Of a stretch of 64,000 bases of DNA, positions 9,333-19,994 are shown one piece after another. Every line of letters begins with the position of its first letter. Position 1 is the first letter of the stretch. A program made the translations under genes and the position numbers. The DNA comes from Denitromonas sp. GTDB lineage: Bacteria > Pseudomonadota > Gammaproteobacteria > Burkholderiales > Rhodocyclaceae. The DNA lies in NCBI RefSeq assembly GCF_034676725.1, contig NZ_JAUCBR010000004.1:1317501-1381500 (forward strand), written 5' to 3'. The notes under the pieces are model-generated. The model was given only the letters and a program-made list of their open reading frames with translations. It did not search any database and had not been told where the DNA came from.

Positions 9333-10463
9333 ATGAAGAAAACCGGTATCGCAATTGCGATCATGGGCCTGGGCTTCGGCCTGATGAGCGGCGGCGTCAG
9401 CGCTGCTGACATGGTGGTCAAGCTCGGCCACGTCGGCCCGCTCACCGGCAGCATCTCCCACCTGGGCAAGGACAACGAAAACGGCGCCCTGCTCGCCATC
9501 GAGGAATACAACGCCAAGGGCCTGACCATCGGCGGCAAGAAGGTCAAGTTCGAGATCATGGGCGAAGACGACCAGGCCGACCCGCGCGCCGGCACCACCG
9601 TCGCCCAGCGTCTGGTCGACGCCGAAGTGGTCGGCGTGGTCGGCCACCTGAACTCCGGCACCACCATCCCGGCCTCGCGCATCTATCACCAGGCCGGCAT
9701 CCCGATGATCTCCCCGTCGGCGACCAACCCCAAGCTGACCCAGCAGAACTACGGCGGCGTGTTCCGTACCATCGCCAACGACGTGCAGCAGGGCGGCGCC
9801 ATCGGCAAGTTCGCCACTGGCGCACTGGGCGCCAAGAACATCGCCATCATCGACGACCGCACCGCCTATGGTCAGGGTCTGGCCGACGAGGTGGAGAAGG
9901 CCGCGAAGGCCACCGGCGGCAAGATCGTCGCGCGTGAATTCACCAACGACAAGGCCACCGACTTCATGGCCATCCTCACCAAGATCAAGGCCCAGAACCC
10001 GGACGTGATCTTCTTCGGCGGCATGGACGCCCAGGGCGGCCCGATGCTGCGCCAGCTCAAGCAGCTGGGCATCAACGCCAAGTTCATCACCGGCGACGGC
10101 GCCTGCTCGGGCGAAATGCTCAAGCTCGCCGGCGACGCGCTCAGCGCCAACGCCTACTGCACCCAGGCCGGCCTGCCGCTGGACAAGATGCCGGGCGGCA
10201 AGGACTTCAAGGATCGCTACAAGAAGCGCTTCAACCTCGACGTGCAGATCTACGCACCGTATGCGTACGACGCCGCCGCCGCCATGATCGAAGCCATGAA
10301 GGCCGCCGATTCGACGGTGCCGGCCAAGTACCTGCCGGCGCTGAAGAAGATCAACTTCCAGGGCGTGACCGGCAATGTGGCCTTTGACGACAAGGGCGAC
10401 ATCAAGGAAGGCGCGATCACCGTCTACCAGTACAAGGACGGTGGCTGGAACCCGGTCGACTAA
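9333..10463 (+). CDS. livK: Branched-chain amino acid ABC transporter, substrate-binding protein
   Basis: A 376-residue type 1 periplasmic-binding protein. The signal peptide is MKKTGIAIAIMGLGFGLMSG and then GVSAAD. The mature protein has the Leu/Ile/Val-binding fold with LGHVGPLTGSISHLGKDNEN at the start and the usual SGTTIPASRIYHQAGIPMIS. The start at 9333 has GGAGGA nine bases upstream. Solute-binding proteins of this class bind branched-chain amino acids, but relatives bind aromatic acids or amides, so the exact ligand is inferred from the operon. A terminator-like hairpin after this gene probably makes livK more abundant than the membrane genes. Confidence 0.92.
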   Translation: MKKTGIAIAIMGLGFGLMSGGVSAADMVVKLGHVGPLTGSISHLGKDNENGALLAIEEYNAKGLTIGGKKVKFEIMGEDDQADPRAGTTVAQRLVDAEVVGVVGHLNSGTTIPASRIYHQAGIPMISPSATNPKLTQQNYGGVFRTIANDVQQGGAIGKFATGALGAKNIAIIDDRTAYGQGLADEVEKAAKATGGKIVAREFTNDKATDFMAILTKIKAQNPDVIFFGGMDAQGGPMLRQLKQLGINAKFITGDGACSGEMLKLAGDALSANAYCTQAGLPLDKMPGGKDFKDRYKKRFNLDVQIYAPYAYDAAAAMIEAMKAADSTVPAKYLPALKKINFQGVTGNVAFDDKGDIKEGAITVYQYKDGGWNPVD

Positions 10464-10499
10464 GCTGAGCCGCATGTAAGACGTGGGCTTGCCCACACC

Positions 10500-10540
10500 C
10501 CGGGGGCCGCGATCCGCAGTGGTCGTGGCCCCCGGTTTTT
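10500..10540 (+). terminator. Intra-operon terminator/attenuator between livK and livH
   Basis: Perfect arms CCGGGGGCC (10500-10508) and GGCCCCCGG (10527-10535) followed by TTTTT. It lies in a 259-base gap between the binding-protein gene and the permease gene. Partial termination here would give the usual excess of binding protein over permease. Confidence 0.8.
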
Positions 10541-10722
10541 CCAACCCATCGATCCGGCTCACCACCGGCACGGCGGACGGAAACCCGAGCAAACAACCCG
10601 CTCCGCGGGCTTGAGAACAGCACCACGGCACCGTGCTCCGCGCCCCACAAGGGCACAATCGACCGGGCCCAGCCCGGCACCGGAGCCGAAAGCGCCGTGA
10701 CCCACCACGCAAAAGGTGTGAT

Positions 10723-11655
10723 ATGGAAACCTTGTTACAACAGATCGTGAATGGTCTGGTCGTCGGCAGCGTGTATGCGCTGGTGGCACTGGGCTACACG
10801 ATGGTCTACGGGATCTTGGGCCTGATCAACTTCGCCCACGGCGAAGTGGTCATGGTCGGCGCACTCACCGCGCTGCAGACCCTGCTCATCCTGATGGGTG
10901 TCGCGCCCGACATGGCGCCGCTGCTCAAGCTGGCGATTGCCGTGCTCGTCGCCATGCCGGTGTGCATGATCCTCGGCTTCCTGATGGAACGACTGGCCTA
11001 CCGGCGGCTGCGCGGCGCACCGCGCCTGGCCCCGCTGATCACCGCGATCGGCATGTCCTTCCTGCTGCAGACGCTGGCCATGATCATCTGGGGCCGCAAC
11101 TATCACACCTTCCCGCAACTGATCTCGACCGATCCGATGCAACCGATCCCGGGCGTGTTCATCACCCCGGTGCAGGTGACCATCGTGATCGTCTCGGCCC
11201 TGGTGATGGCCGGCCTGATCCTGCTGGTCACCAAGACCCGCCTCGGCCGCGCCATGCGCGCCACCGCCGAAAACCACCGTGTCGCCGCACTGATGGGCGT
11301 GGACACCAACGCCATCATCGCCCTGACCTTCGTCATCGGCGCTGCGCTGGCCGCCGTGGCCGGCGTGATGTTCGCCAGCAACTACGGTATCGCCCACTAC
11401 GCCATGGGCTTCATGCCCGGCCTGAAGGCCTTTACCGCCGCCGTGCTCGGCGGCATCGGCAACCTCGGCGGCGCCATGCTCGGCGGCATCGTGCTGGGGC
11501 TGGTCGAAGCCGTCGGCGCCGGCTACATCGAAACCATGACCTTCGGCTTCCTCAACTCCAGCTACCAGGACATCTTCGCCTTCGTCATTCTCGGCATCGT
11601 GCTCATCTTCCGGCCCACCGGCCTGCTCGGTGAGCGGGTTTCCGACCGGGCCTGA
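10723..11655 (+). CDS. livH: Branched-chain amino acid ABC transporter permease LivH
   Basis: A 310-residue inner-membrane permease with about eight hydrophobic helices. The N-terminus, ending in LGYTMVYGILGLINFAHGEV, is the hallmark of LivH proteins, and the later AAVLGGIGNLGGAMLGG is the loop that contacts the ATPases. The start at METLLQQIVNGL has AAAGGTG upstream. It pairs with LivM to form the channel, and the next four genes follow without promoters. Confidence 0.95.
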   Translation: METLLQQIVNGLVVGSVYALVALGYTMVYGILGLINFAHGEVVMVGALTALQTLLILMGVAPDMAPLLKLAIAVLVAMPVCMILGFLMERLAYRRLRGAPRLAPLITAIGMSFLLQTLAMIIWGRNYHTFPQLISTDPMQPIPGVFITPVQVTIVIVSALVMAGLILLVTKTRLGRAMRATAENHRVAALMGVDTNAIIALTFVIGAALAAVAGVMFASNYGIAHYAMGFMPGLKAFTAAVLGGIGNLGGAMLGGIVLGLVEAVGAGYIETMTFGFLNSSYQDIFAFVILGIVLIFRPTGLLGERVSDRA

Positions 11656-11669
11656 GGAGGGATCACACC

Positions 11670-12757
11670 ATGAACGAACTCATCGAAGCCGTCCCCTTCC
11701 TGGGCAAGCGCCACCCCCGGCTCACCAAGTGGCTGATCATCATCGTCGCGCTGGTCGCGCCGCTGATTGCCGCCTACTTCGGCCGCAGCTGGATGCGCAT
11801 CCTCGACTTTGCGCTGCTGTACATGATGCTGGCCCTGGGCCTGAACCTGGTGGTCGGCTTTGCCGGCCTGCTCGACCTGGGCTACATCGCCTTCTACGCG
11901 GTGGGCGCCTACACTTGGGCCTTCCTCGCCTCGCCCCACTTCGGCGTGCACATGCCGTTCTGGATCGTGCTGCCGCTGGGCGCCGCGTTTGCGGCACTGG
12001 CAGGCATCGTCCTGGGCTTTCCGGTGCTGCGATTGCGGGGGGACTACCTCGCCATCGTCACGCTGGGCTTTGGCGAAATCGTCCGGATCTTCATGAACAA
12101 CCTGAACCATCCGGTCAACATCACCAACGGCCCGCAGGGCATCAACGCCCTCGACTCGCTCAACCTCTTCGGCTGGAACCTGTCGCAGAGCCTGACCATC
12201 GGCGACTTCAAGATCCACTACCTGTACCTGTACTACTACTTCTTCCTGCTCTGCGTGGTGGGATCGATCATCTTCATCAAACGCCTGCAGATCTCCCGCG
12301 TCGGCCGCGCCTGGGCCGCCATGCGTGACGACGAGCTGGCCGCCAAGGCGATCGGCATCAACGTGCGCAACATGAAGCTGCTGGCCTTCTCGCTGGGCGC
12401 CACCTTCGGCGGCGTGGCCGGCGGCCTGTTCGGCTCCTTCCAGGGCTTCGTGTCGCCCGAATCCTTCTCGCTGATGGAATCCATCGCCGTGCTCACCATG
12501 GTGGTGTTCGGTGGCATGGGCAACATCGCCGGGGCGGTGGTTGGCGCGCTGATCCTCACCGCCCTGCCCGAGATACTCCGCCACATCGCCCTGCCGGTGC
12601 AGGAGGCGGTGTTCGGCACCGTGATTCTCGACCCCGAGGTGCTGCGCATGCTGCTGCTGTCGCTGGCCATGATCCTGATGATGTTGCTGCGCCCGGCCGG
12701 CCTGGTGCCCGCCCACGCACGCTACTCCCGTCCCGAGCTGCTCAAGGGAGGCGCTTG

Positions 12758-12758
<1 letters not shown>
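11670..12758 (+). CDS. livM: Branched-chain amino acid ABC transporter permease LivM
   Basis: A 362-residue second permease subunit. It carries the LivM-type string LALGLNLVVGFAGLLDLGYI, then GDYLAIVTLGFGEIVRIFMN, and the coupling loop MVVFGGMGNIAGAVVGA. GAGGAGG lies upstream of the start, 14 bases after livH ends. Its TGA overlaps the ATG of livG (ATGA), implying translational coupling. Confidence 0.95.
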
Positions 12759-13520
<762 letters not shown>

Positions 13521-13531
<11 letters not shown>

Positions 13532-14249
13532 CCCCGCCTCCCCCCTGCTGCAGCTCGACGACATCAAGATCGCCTACGGCGGCATCCAGGCCGTCAAGGG
13601 CGTCAGCCTCGAGCTCTACAAGGGCGAGATGGTCTGCCTCATCGGCGCCAACGGCGCCGGCAAGACCACCACCCTCAACGCCATCTCCGGCACGCTCGGC
13701 CTGGCCGGCGGCAGCATCACCTATGACGGCGACGACATCGGCACCATGCCGACCCACAAGCGCCTGCGCAAGGGCATTGCCCTGGTGCCCGAAGGCCGCG
13801 GCATCTTCACCCGCCTGACGGTCGAAGAGAACCTGCGCATGGGCGCCTACATCCGCCACGACACCGCCGCCATCGAGGCCGACCTCGAGCGGGTCTACAC
13901 CATGCTGCCGCGCGTCAAGGAGCGCCTGGCGCAGGTGGCCGGCACGCTCTCCGGCGGCGAGCAGCAGATGGTCGCCATCGGCCGCGCGCTGCTCTCCCGC
14001 CCCAAGCTGCTGCTGCTCGACGAGCCCTCCATGGGCCTCGCCCCGCTGGTGGTCGAGAAAATCTTCGAGGTGGTGCAGACGGTCAAGGACGAAGGCGTCA
14101 CCATCCTGCTGGTCGAGCAGAACGCCAACCTGGCGCTCGAGTTCGCCCAGCGCGGCTATGTGATGGAAAGCGGCAAGCTGACGATCACTGGCAGCGGGAA
14201 AGAACTGCTGGCCGACCCGAAGGTGCGGGCGGCGTATCTGGGCGAGTAA
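13521..14249 (+). CDS. livF: Branched-chain amino acid ABC transporter ATP-binding protein LivF
   Basis: A 242-residue ABC ATPase. Walker A is GANGAGKTTTLNAI, the signature is LSGGEQQMVAIGRAL, and Walker B is LLLLDEPSMGLAP. The start overlaps livG by 11 bases and lies behind a GGGAGGA. It is the last gene of the operon; a terminator follows 23 bases after the stop. With LivG it forms the ATPase heterodimer of the transporter. Confidence 0.95.
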
Positions 14250-14272
14250 GCGCGCCCCGTTCGGGTCGAAGA

Positions 14273-14298
14273 GGGGCGCCCGGCAGGCGCCCCTTTTT
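14273..14298 (+). terminator. Rho-independent terminator after livF
   Basis: Arms GGGGCGCC and GGCGCCCC separated by CGGCA, followed by TTTTT. It closes the liv operon. Confidence 0.9.
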
Positions 14299-14326
14299 CA
14301 CATCGACAGCCGGTACAAGCCGCCGC

Positions 14327-14938
14327 TCAGGGCAGCACGCCCTTGGCCAGCAGGTCCTTGAGCATCGCATCGGCCAACCGGCGCACCACACCCTCCAGAT
14401 TGGCCGAGTCGACCACCTCGGCATTGGCGCTCCACACCAGATGCTCGCCCCGCAAGGCATACAGGCTCAACTCCACCACCGCCACGCGCAGCGTCTCGTA
14501 GTAGCCCGGATCCATCATGAACGGATGGCCGATATAGCCGTGCCGACCGTAGTAACCGAAGCCCGGCGGAAACATGAAGGGGCTGCCCGGCCGGTACACC
14601 CGCTCGTCGCGGGTCGACACCACCTTCACCACCAGCGCCGAGCCGTAACCGAGCTTCAGCGCCTGCGCCTTGGCCCTGGCCAGCGCCGACGCATCGACGA
14701 CCGACGCACCGACCACCGCATAGCCGGCGGTGACATCCATCGCCGGCGCCAGCACCTGCGCAAACAGATCTTCGGAACGCCGCCGGTCGGCCTCCGACGC
14801 CAGCTGGGCGAACACCACCGACTTGCCCAGCGCATGAGCCTGCGCATCCGGCGCACTCCACGATTGCTGAAACGCCGAACTGGCACAGCCGTTGAGCGAG
14901 AGCAGACACACCAGGACGGTAAACAGGCGGGCAACCAT
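14327..14938 (-). CDS. Predicted outer-membrane or periplasmic lipoprotein
   Basis: A 203-residue protein with a lipoprotein signal (MVARLFTVLVCLLSLNGC, lipobox LNGC). The mature part has a Gly/Tyr/Pro-rich stretch (FMFPPGFGYYGRHGYIGHPF) near residue 130 and an alternating strand pattern that recalls DUF4136-like lipoproteins, without a firm match. GGAG lies eight bases upstream of the chosen start at 14938. The function is unknown. It is the last recognisable core gene before the defence island and is convergent with livF. Confidence 0.7.
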   Translation of the reverse strand: MVARLFTVLVCLLSLNGCASSAFQQSWSAPDAQAHALGKSVVFAQLASEADRRRSEDLFAQVLAPAMDVTAGYAVVGASVVDASALARAKAQALKLGYGSALVVKVVSTRDERVYRPGSPFMFPPGFGYYGRHGYIGHPFMMDPGYYETLRVAVVELSLYALRGEHLVWSANAEVVDSANLEGVVRRLADAMLKDLLAKGVLP

Positions 14939-15713
14939 GGGGCGAACTCCAATGCCGTGCGCACACACGTGCGCACCGAGGCGATGCGCATTCTGACAGA
15001 CAAACGGGCAGCGAATTCCCGCCCGAGCTGTTTTGCCGCGTCACCGAGCGCTTCCGCTGTGCACGCGGAGGCTGGGTGCGGTGTCAAACGGCGAGCGGCT
15101 TGAGACGCCGATGAAGAGACAAGGCGCAGTACGTGCCTGCGCATATTTCGCTTTGGTTAAGGGCAGCGGCCGTTACCGCCCCAATGCCGCCAGTGGGGAC
15201 TTCGTCTGTTCAACGGCAGACTCCCAAGAACAGCAGACGCCAAGTCAGATTCAGGCGACAACTGCTCGGCCGTTGCGGACCTTCAGCCTGTGCCGGTCGA
15301 GTGACGGGAGTCCCGCGACAGCTGCCGCACGGAACTAGGCGCAGTCGAGCGGCTTATGCGCAGCGACTGCGGGTGAGTTAGCTACGGGCCGTCGTTCCAT
15401 TCACGGAGTTGCCGTTCGAACAACGACCTCGTTTTGATACTTGACCGAGCTCGTCCGTACGCAACTGGGCAATCCTCGACCGGCATGCGGCCTCCCCGCG
15501 GGTGCAAATTGGCTAGTTCGCCAGACCACTTCGTTGACCAGTTCCACCACCTTCGCCGACGCCGCTCGGCCGCGCGCCTTCCGTCTCTCCACCTTCGTTC
15601 CGTTCTCACGGGATCTCTGCCTGAGGGGGCACCCCAGCAACATTTCAGTCTTTGATTCTCAGATTGAAAATCTTGCTCTATCCTGACGTTTCTTTCGTCG
15701 AAGCACAATCCTA
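14939..15713. other. Gene-free left flank of the defence island
   Basis: About 775 bases with no supported gene. Short open frames on both strands have no recognisable protein features or ribosome-binding sites. No tRNA, attachment-site repeat or transposase remnant is evident. The last 80 bases (about 15635-15713) become AT-rich and include AGATTGAAAATCT (a 5-base inverted repeat) and TTGATT, so the promoter of the downstream operon probably lies here. Confidence 0.5.
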
Positions 15714-15944
15714 ATGGCATCAATTCTTAATGAGAGCGGCTTCATGACTCCGAGGGAGATCGCCGACTACTTGAAGGGCTCCGGACGGACGATCTACGGG
15801 TTGGCAGCAGCCAAGAAGGTTCTGGCATTTAAGGGAGGCAGAGCATGGCGCTTCTTGCGGGAGGACATCGGTAGTTGGATTAGACATCAGACGTCGGAAG
15901 GCCCTGGCAACGGCGTCCCTGACCCAACAGGCGCGGGGCGCTAA
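15714..15944 (+). CDS. Small helix-turn-helix (excisionase/MerR-like) DNA-binding protein
   Basis: A 76-residue protein consisting almost entirely of one HTH_17-type domain: MTPREIADYLKGSGRTIYGL, then a wing-like GGRAWRFLREDIGSWI. This domain is found in excisionases and in small regulators at the head of restriction-modification operons. A second possible ATG at 15744 would begin directly at MTPREIADYL. Its stop is two bases before the helicase ATG. Its position first in the operon suggests autoregulation of the defence genes; that is inference. Confidence 0.75.
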   Translation: MASILNESGFMTPREIADYLKGSGRTIYGLAAAKKVLAFKGGRAWRFLREDIGSWIRHQTSEGPGNGVPDPTGAGR

Positions 15945-15946
15945 CC

Positions 15947-18900
15947 ATGAGATTGATCCACAATACCGGCGCGGATCGAATCATCGACCTGATGCGGTCG
16001 CACCTCAGCCGCGGTAACCAACTGGGCTGTGTAACGCCCACTTTCTCCCTCTTTGCTTTCGCCGAACTGCGCGAGGCCCTTTCCGCGCTTGGAAGGGTCC
16101 AATTGATCCTGCCCCTGCACGACGAGGAACTAGGGCTTCTCGGGAGCGAAGGCGACCGTGCCGCGCGCAATCGCCTGCAGGCCCGTTGGCTGGCCAATGA
16201 ATGCGCGAAGTGGATCAGCGACAAGGTCGACCTGCGGCGTGCGCTGGGTACAGTGCCACAGGGAGCGGCCGTGATGCGCAACGCCGACGCGTCGCCAAGG
16301 CAGGTGGTGATGGGTTCATTCGCGTTCAGCACCGAAGGACTCGGCCTGACCCCCGGCAACCCCTTGAGTCTGATCCATGCCTCCGAATCCGCCGACGAGG
16401 CCGCACAGCTCGCCCGGTGGCTGGATCAGCAATGGTCCGCCTTGCGCTCGCAACCCGAAGCCCGTGACGTCTTGATTCAAACCCTGCGCGCCATGGGCGA
16501 GCACCGCGATCCATTCACGCTCTACACCCTCATCCTTCATCACCTGTTCCGTGACAGCGGCGATGAGATGGACGAGGAGCGCATCGTCAAATCCGCGACG
16601 GGCATTCGCAATACCGTGGTGTGGAAGAAGCTGTTCAAATTCCAGCGTGACGGCGTCGTCGGCGCCATCGACAAACTCAACCGCTTTGGCGGCTGCATCA
16701 TTGCCGACAGTGTGGGCCTCGGCAAGACCTTCGAGGCGCTGGCCATCATCAAGTATCACGAGCTGCGCAACGACCGCGTGCTCGTGCTTTGCCCCAAGCG
16801 CCTGCGCGACAACTGGACCCTTTACCGGGCCAACGACAAGCGCAACATCCTGGCAGCCGACCGCTTCAACTACGACGTCCTGAACCACACCGACCTTTCC
16901 CGAGATGGCGGCAGTTCGGGCGACATCGACCTGGCTCACGTGAACTGGGGCAACTACGACCTCGTGGTCATCGACGAGTCGCACAACTTCCGCAACAAGG
17001 CCACGCACAAGGGCAAGGAATCCCGCTACGACCGCTTGATGCGCAAGATCATCAAGGAAGGGGTGAAGACGCGCGTGCTGATGTTGTCGGCCACCCCGGT
17101 CAACAATCGGCTCGCCGATCTGCGCAACCAGATCGCTTTCGTCACCGAGGGCGACGACACCGCCTTGCTGGAACACGGCATCGACAGCATCGAGGCGACG
17201 ACGCGCAAGGCGCAAACCCAGTTCAACCGCTGGCTGAACATGGACGAGTCGGAAAAGACCCCCGCGAAGCTGGTCGAGATGCTCGGCTTCGATTACTTCA
17301 CCCTGCTCGATCACCTTACCATCGCACGTTCGCGCAAACACATCGAGCGCTACTACGGCATCAGCGAAACCGGCCGATTCCCGGATCGCCTGCCGCCGAT
17401 CAACATCAAGGCGGACGTGGACCGCACGGGCGAATTCCCCGCCATTCGCGACATCAACCTCGAAATCCGGCGGCTCAATCTGGCCAGTTACGCGCCGTTG
17501 CGCTACGTCCTGCCGCACAAGCAGGCCGCCTACGATGCCAAATACAGCACGCAGATCCGTGGCGGGGAGAGCTTCTTCCGCCAGGTTCGACCGCGAAGAG
17601 AGCCTGATCCACCTGCTGCGCGTCAACGTGCTCAAGCGCATGGAAAGCGCGGTGTCCTCCTTTACCCTCACCGTCCAGCGCCAACTGCGGGACGTCGAGG
17701 CAACATTGGCGCTCATCGACGCGCACGCCGACGACGTCGAGGAGATCGACATCGCCGACGTCGATATCGACGATCCGGCTTTCGAGACCTTGCTGGTGGG
17801 CCGCAAGGTCAAGGTGCTGCTCAGCGATGTGGATCTCATCCGCTGGAAGCAGGATTTGATCGAAGATCGAAACCGGCTCGCCACGCTCTTCGCCGCTGCC
17901 GAACAGGTCGATGCCGCGCGGGATGCCAAGCTGTCCGCCCTGCGGAAGATGATCGAGGAGAAGTGCCAAAACCCGATCAATGCAGGCAACCGCAAGATCA
18001 TCGTCTTTACCGCCTTTTCCGATACCGCGGATTACCTTTACGCCCAGCTCGCGCCGTGGGCAAGGGATGTGCTCGGCGTCGAGTCGGCTCTGGTCACGGG
18101 ATCGGGCCGTAACCAGACCACCACCGCGGGCTTGCGCAAGGATCTGGCCTCCATCCTCACCGCGTTCTCGCCGCGTTCCAAGGAGCGCCCGGCCGAGCTG
18201 GCTGGCGAGGGCGAGATTGACCTGCTCTTCGCCACGGATTGCATCTCCGAAGGCCAGAACCTGCAGGACTGCGACTGGCTGATCAACTACGACATCCACT
18301 GGAACCCGGTTCGCATCATCCAGCGTTTCGGCCGCATCGACCGCATCGGCTCCCCCAACGAGGCCATTCAGCTCGTCAAACTTCTGGCCCAACATGGAGC
18401 TGGAGGAGTACATCAACCTCGAGCAGCGCGTCAGCGGGCGGATGGTACTGCTCGACATCTCGGCCACCGGCGAGGAAAACCTCATCGAGCAGCAATCCGG
18501 CAACCCGATGAATGACCTGGAGTACCGACGCAAGCAACTGCTCAAACTGCAAGATGCGGTCATCGACCTCGAAGACCTGTCCACCGGCGTCTCAATCACC
18601 GACCTCACCCTCACCGACTTTCGCATCGATCTCGCTCAGTACATCAAGGCGCACCCCGGCAAGCTCGACACGCTGCCGATGGGTGCCTATGCGGTCACCA
18701 CCAGCATCGACGCCGACATTCCACCGGGCATCGTTTTCTGCCTGCGCGCCGAGGGGCCGACGGCGCACAAGGCCAAGGGGACCGATTATCCCCTGGCGCC
18801 GCACTATCTCGTGCACGTGGGTCAAGACGGCACCGTACTGCTGCCCTACACCCAGGCCAAACGCATTCTTGACCGGCTCAAGCGCCTGGCGCTGGGGCGG

Positions 18901-19191
18901 GAGCTGCCCGACGCCGGCGCCTGCGCGCGCTTCGACAAAGTCACGAACTGCGGCGAAGACATGCGCCACGCGCAAGAATCGCTCGCTGCTGCGGTCGCGT
19001 CGGTGGTCGGCAAGCACGAGGAACGGGCGGTGGCCAGCCTGTTCGCCCCCGGGGGCACCCATGCGCTCAAGGGGGAATTCGCCGGTACCAACGACTTCGA
19101 AGTCGTCGCCTTCCTGGTCGTCCTGCCGCACCAAGAATCGGATGGCGAGACGGCGCATCGAACCCCCCAGCAAACCCAACAGGGGGCCTGA
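15947..19191 (+). CDS. PLD-like/SNF2 helicase (frameshifted twice in this sequence)
   Basis: Three frames together give a 1080-residue SNF2-type protein. Residues about 1-170 resemble a phospholipase D-like module (VVMGSFAFSTEGLGLTPGNP resembles the second PLD motif region) but lack an HxK pair, so the module looks inactive. The helicase core follows: Walker A ADSVGLGKTFEA, Walker B VVIDESHNF, motif III LSATPVNNRL, then the C-terminal lobe with IIVFTAFSDTADYL, FATDCISEGQNLQ and IIQRFGRIDRIGS. The frame breaks at 17585-17590 (GGTTCGACC where GGTCGACC restores RQVDREES) and at 18378-18380 (GTCAAACTTC where GTCAACTTC restores LVNFWPNMELEEY). Length minus two bases is divisible by three. I think the protein is intact in the organism. 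It is probably an accessory motor of the type III restriction operon. Confidence 0.82.
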
Positions 19192-19198
19192 GCCTTCG

Positions 19199-19981
19199 AT
19201 GCTGACCGAACTCGTCACCGCACTCGCGTTACCGGATACTTCCCGTGTCGATCGGCGCGTACCGAAGAAGCTGCTCCTCGAAAACGGCGCCCCAACGGCC
19301 ACCGACAAGCGCTTGATCACCGATGCCGTCGAAGAGATCCGCTGGCTCGCCGCGCTCAAGCCGAATACCATCGGCGTGGCCGATTATCAGAGCGCGGCGC
19401 GCGAGTACCTGGAGATCGCCGTGCTCGCCGTCACGCTGCGCAGCCAACACGGCCAAACCAAAGCCAAGCCACCGAACCTCGCGCGCCTCGCGACGCTGGT
19501 GCACCGTGCGGTTCCGTACCCGGTCTTGCTGCTCTTGCGCCGGGAGCAGGATTTGATACTGTCCCTGGCGCACAAGCGCCGGGCGCAGAACGAGGCGGAC
19601 AAAGTGGTGTTGGACGGCGACGTTGTGGCCGCCACGCTCTCCGGGGACGTCCCCGCTGCCGATACGATGAACGCGTTCGTCGAGGCCCTCGCCTTGACCC
19701 GCCAGCCCCGCGCCTCGCTGTTCAACCTTTATCAGGGCTGGATCGACTGCGTGCAGGCCTTGTTGGCCGCGCGCCAGACGGGCAAGTTCAGGGCTGCCGA
19801 CAGCCCGGAACACGCCGCGGACCGCCGCCAGGCCTTGGCAGAATGCGAGCGGCTGGCGTGTGAGCTCACCCGATTGCGCGCTCAAACGAGCAAGGAAAAA
19901 CAACTCGCGCGGCAGGTCGAACTGAATCTGGCATTGAAAGACATTCAAGCGCAGCTCAACGCCGCGCGCGGAAAACTATAA
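19199..19981 (+). CDS. DUF4391 domain protein
   Basis: A 260-residue soluble protein beginning MLTELVTALALPD. It fits DUF4391 in length, in the early KKLLLENG followed by an EEIRWLAALKPNTIGV stretch, and in the C-terminal Arg/Lys/Glu-rich coiled-coil-like helix (about 215-260). DUF4391 has no known activity but is repeatedly found between an SNF2-type helicase and a type III-like methyltransferase, as here. It starts seven bases after the helicase stop, so it is translationally linked. The coiled-coil tail suggests a bridging or scaffold role; this is inference. Confidence 0.72.
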   Translation: MLTELVTALALPDTSRVDRRVPKKLLLENGAPTATDKRLITDAVEEIRWLAALKPNTIGVADYQSAAREYLEIAVLAVTLRSQHGQTKAKPPNLARLATLVHRAVPYPVLLLLRREQDLILSLAHKRRAQNEADKVVLDGDVVAATLSGDVPAADTMNAFVEALALTRQPRASLFNLYQGWIDCVQALLAARQTGKFRAADSPEHAADRRQALAECERLACELTRLRAQTSKEKQLARQVELNLALKDIQAQLNAARGKL

Positions 19982-19994
19982 AAGGGAAGATGAC

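Noticed and set aside
15382..15723. Frames of 65-113 codons in the left flank of the island
   Set aside because: Arg/Trp-rich translations with no starts, domains or conserved motifs.
17580..18390. Programmed ribosomal frameshifting in the SNF2 gene
   Set aside because: Neither site has a slippery heptamer or stimulator, and the same GTTCGACC change occurs in atpA, the carboxypeptidase gene and the DUF1631 gene, where recoding is not known.
15947..19191. DISARM system
   Set aside because: A PLD-like/SNF2 protein and a methyltransferase are present, but there is no DUF1998 (DrmB) protein and no DrmA-type helicase; the methylase and nuclease are of type III.
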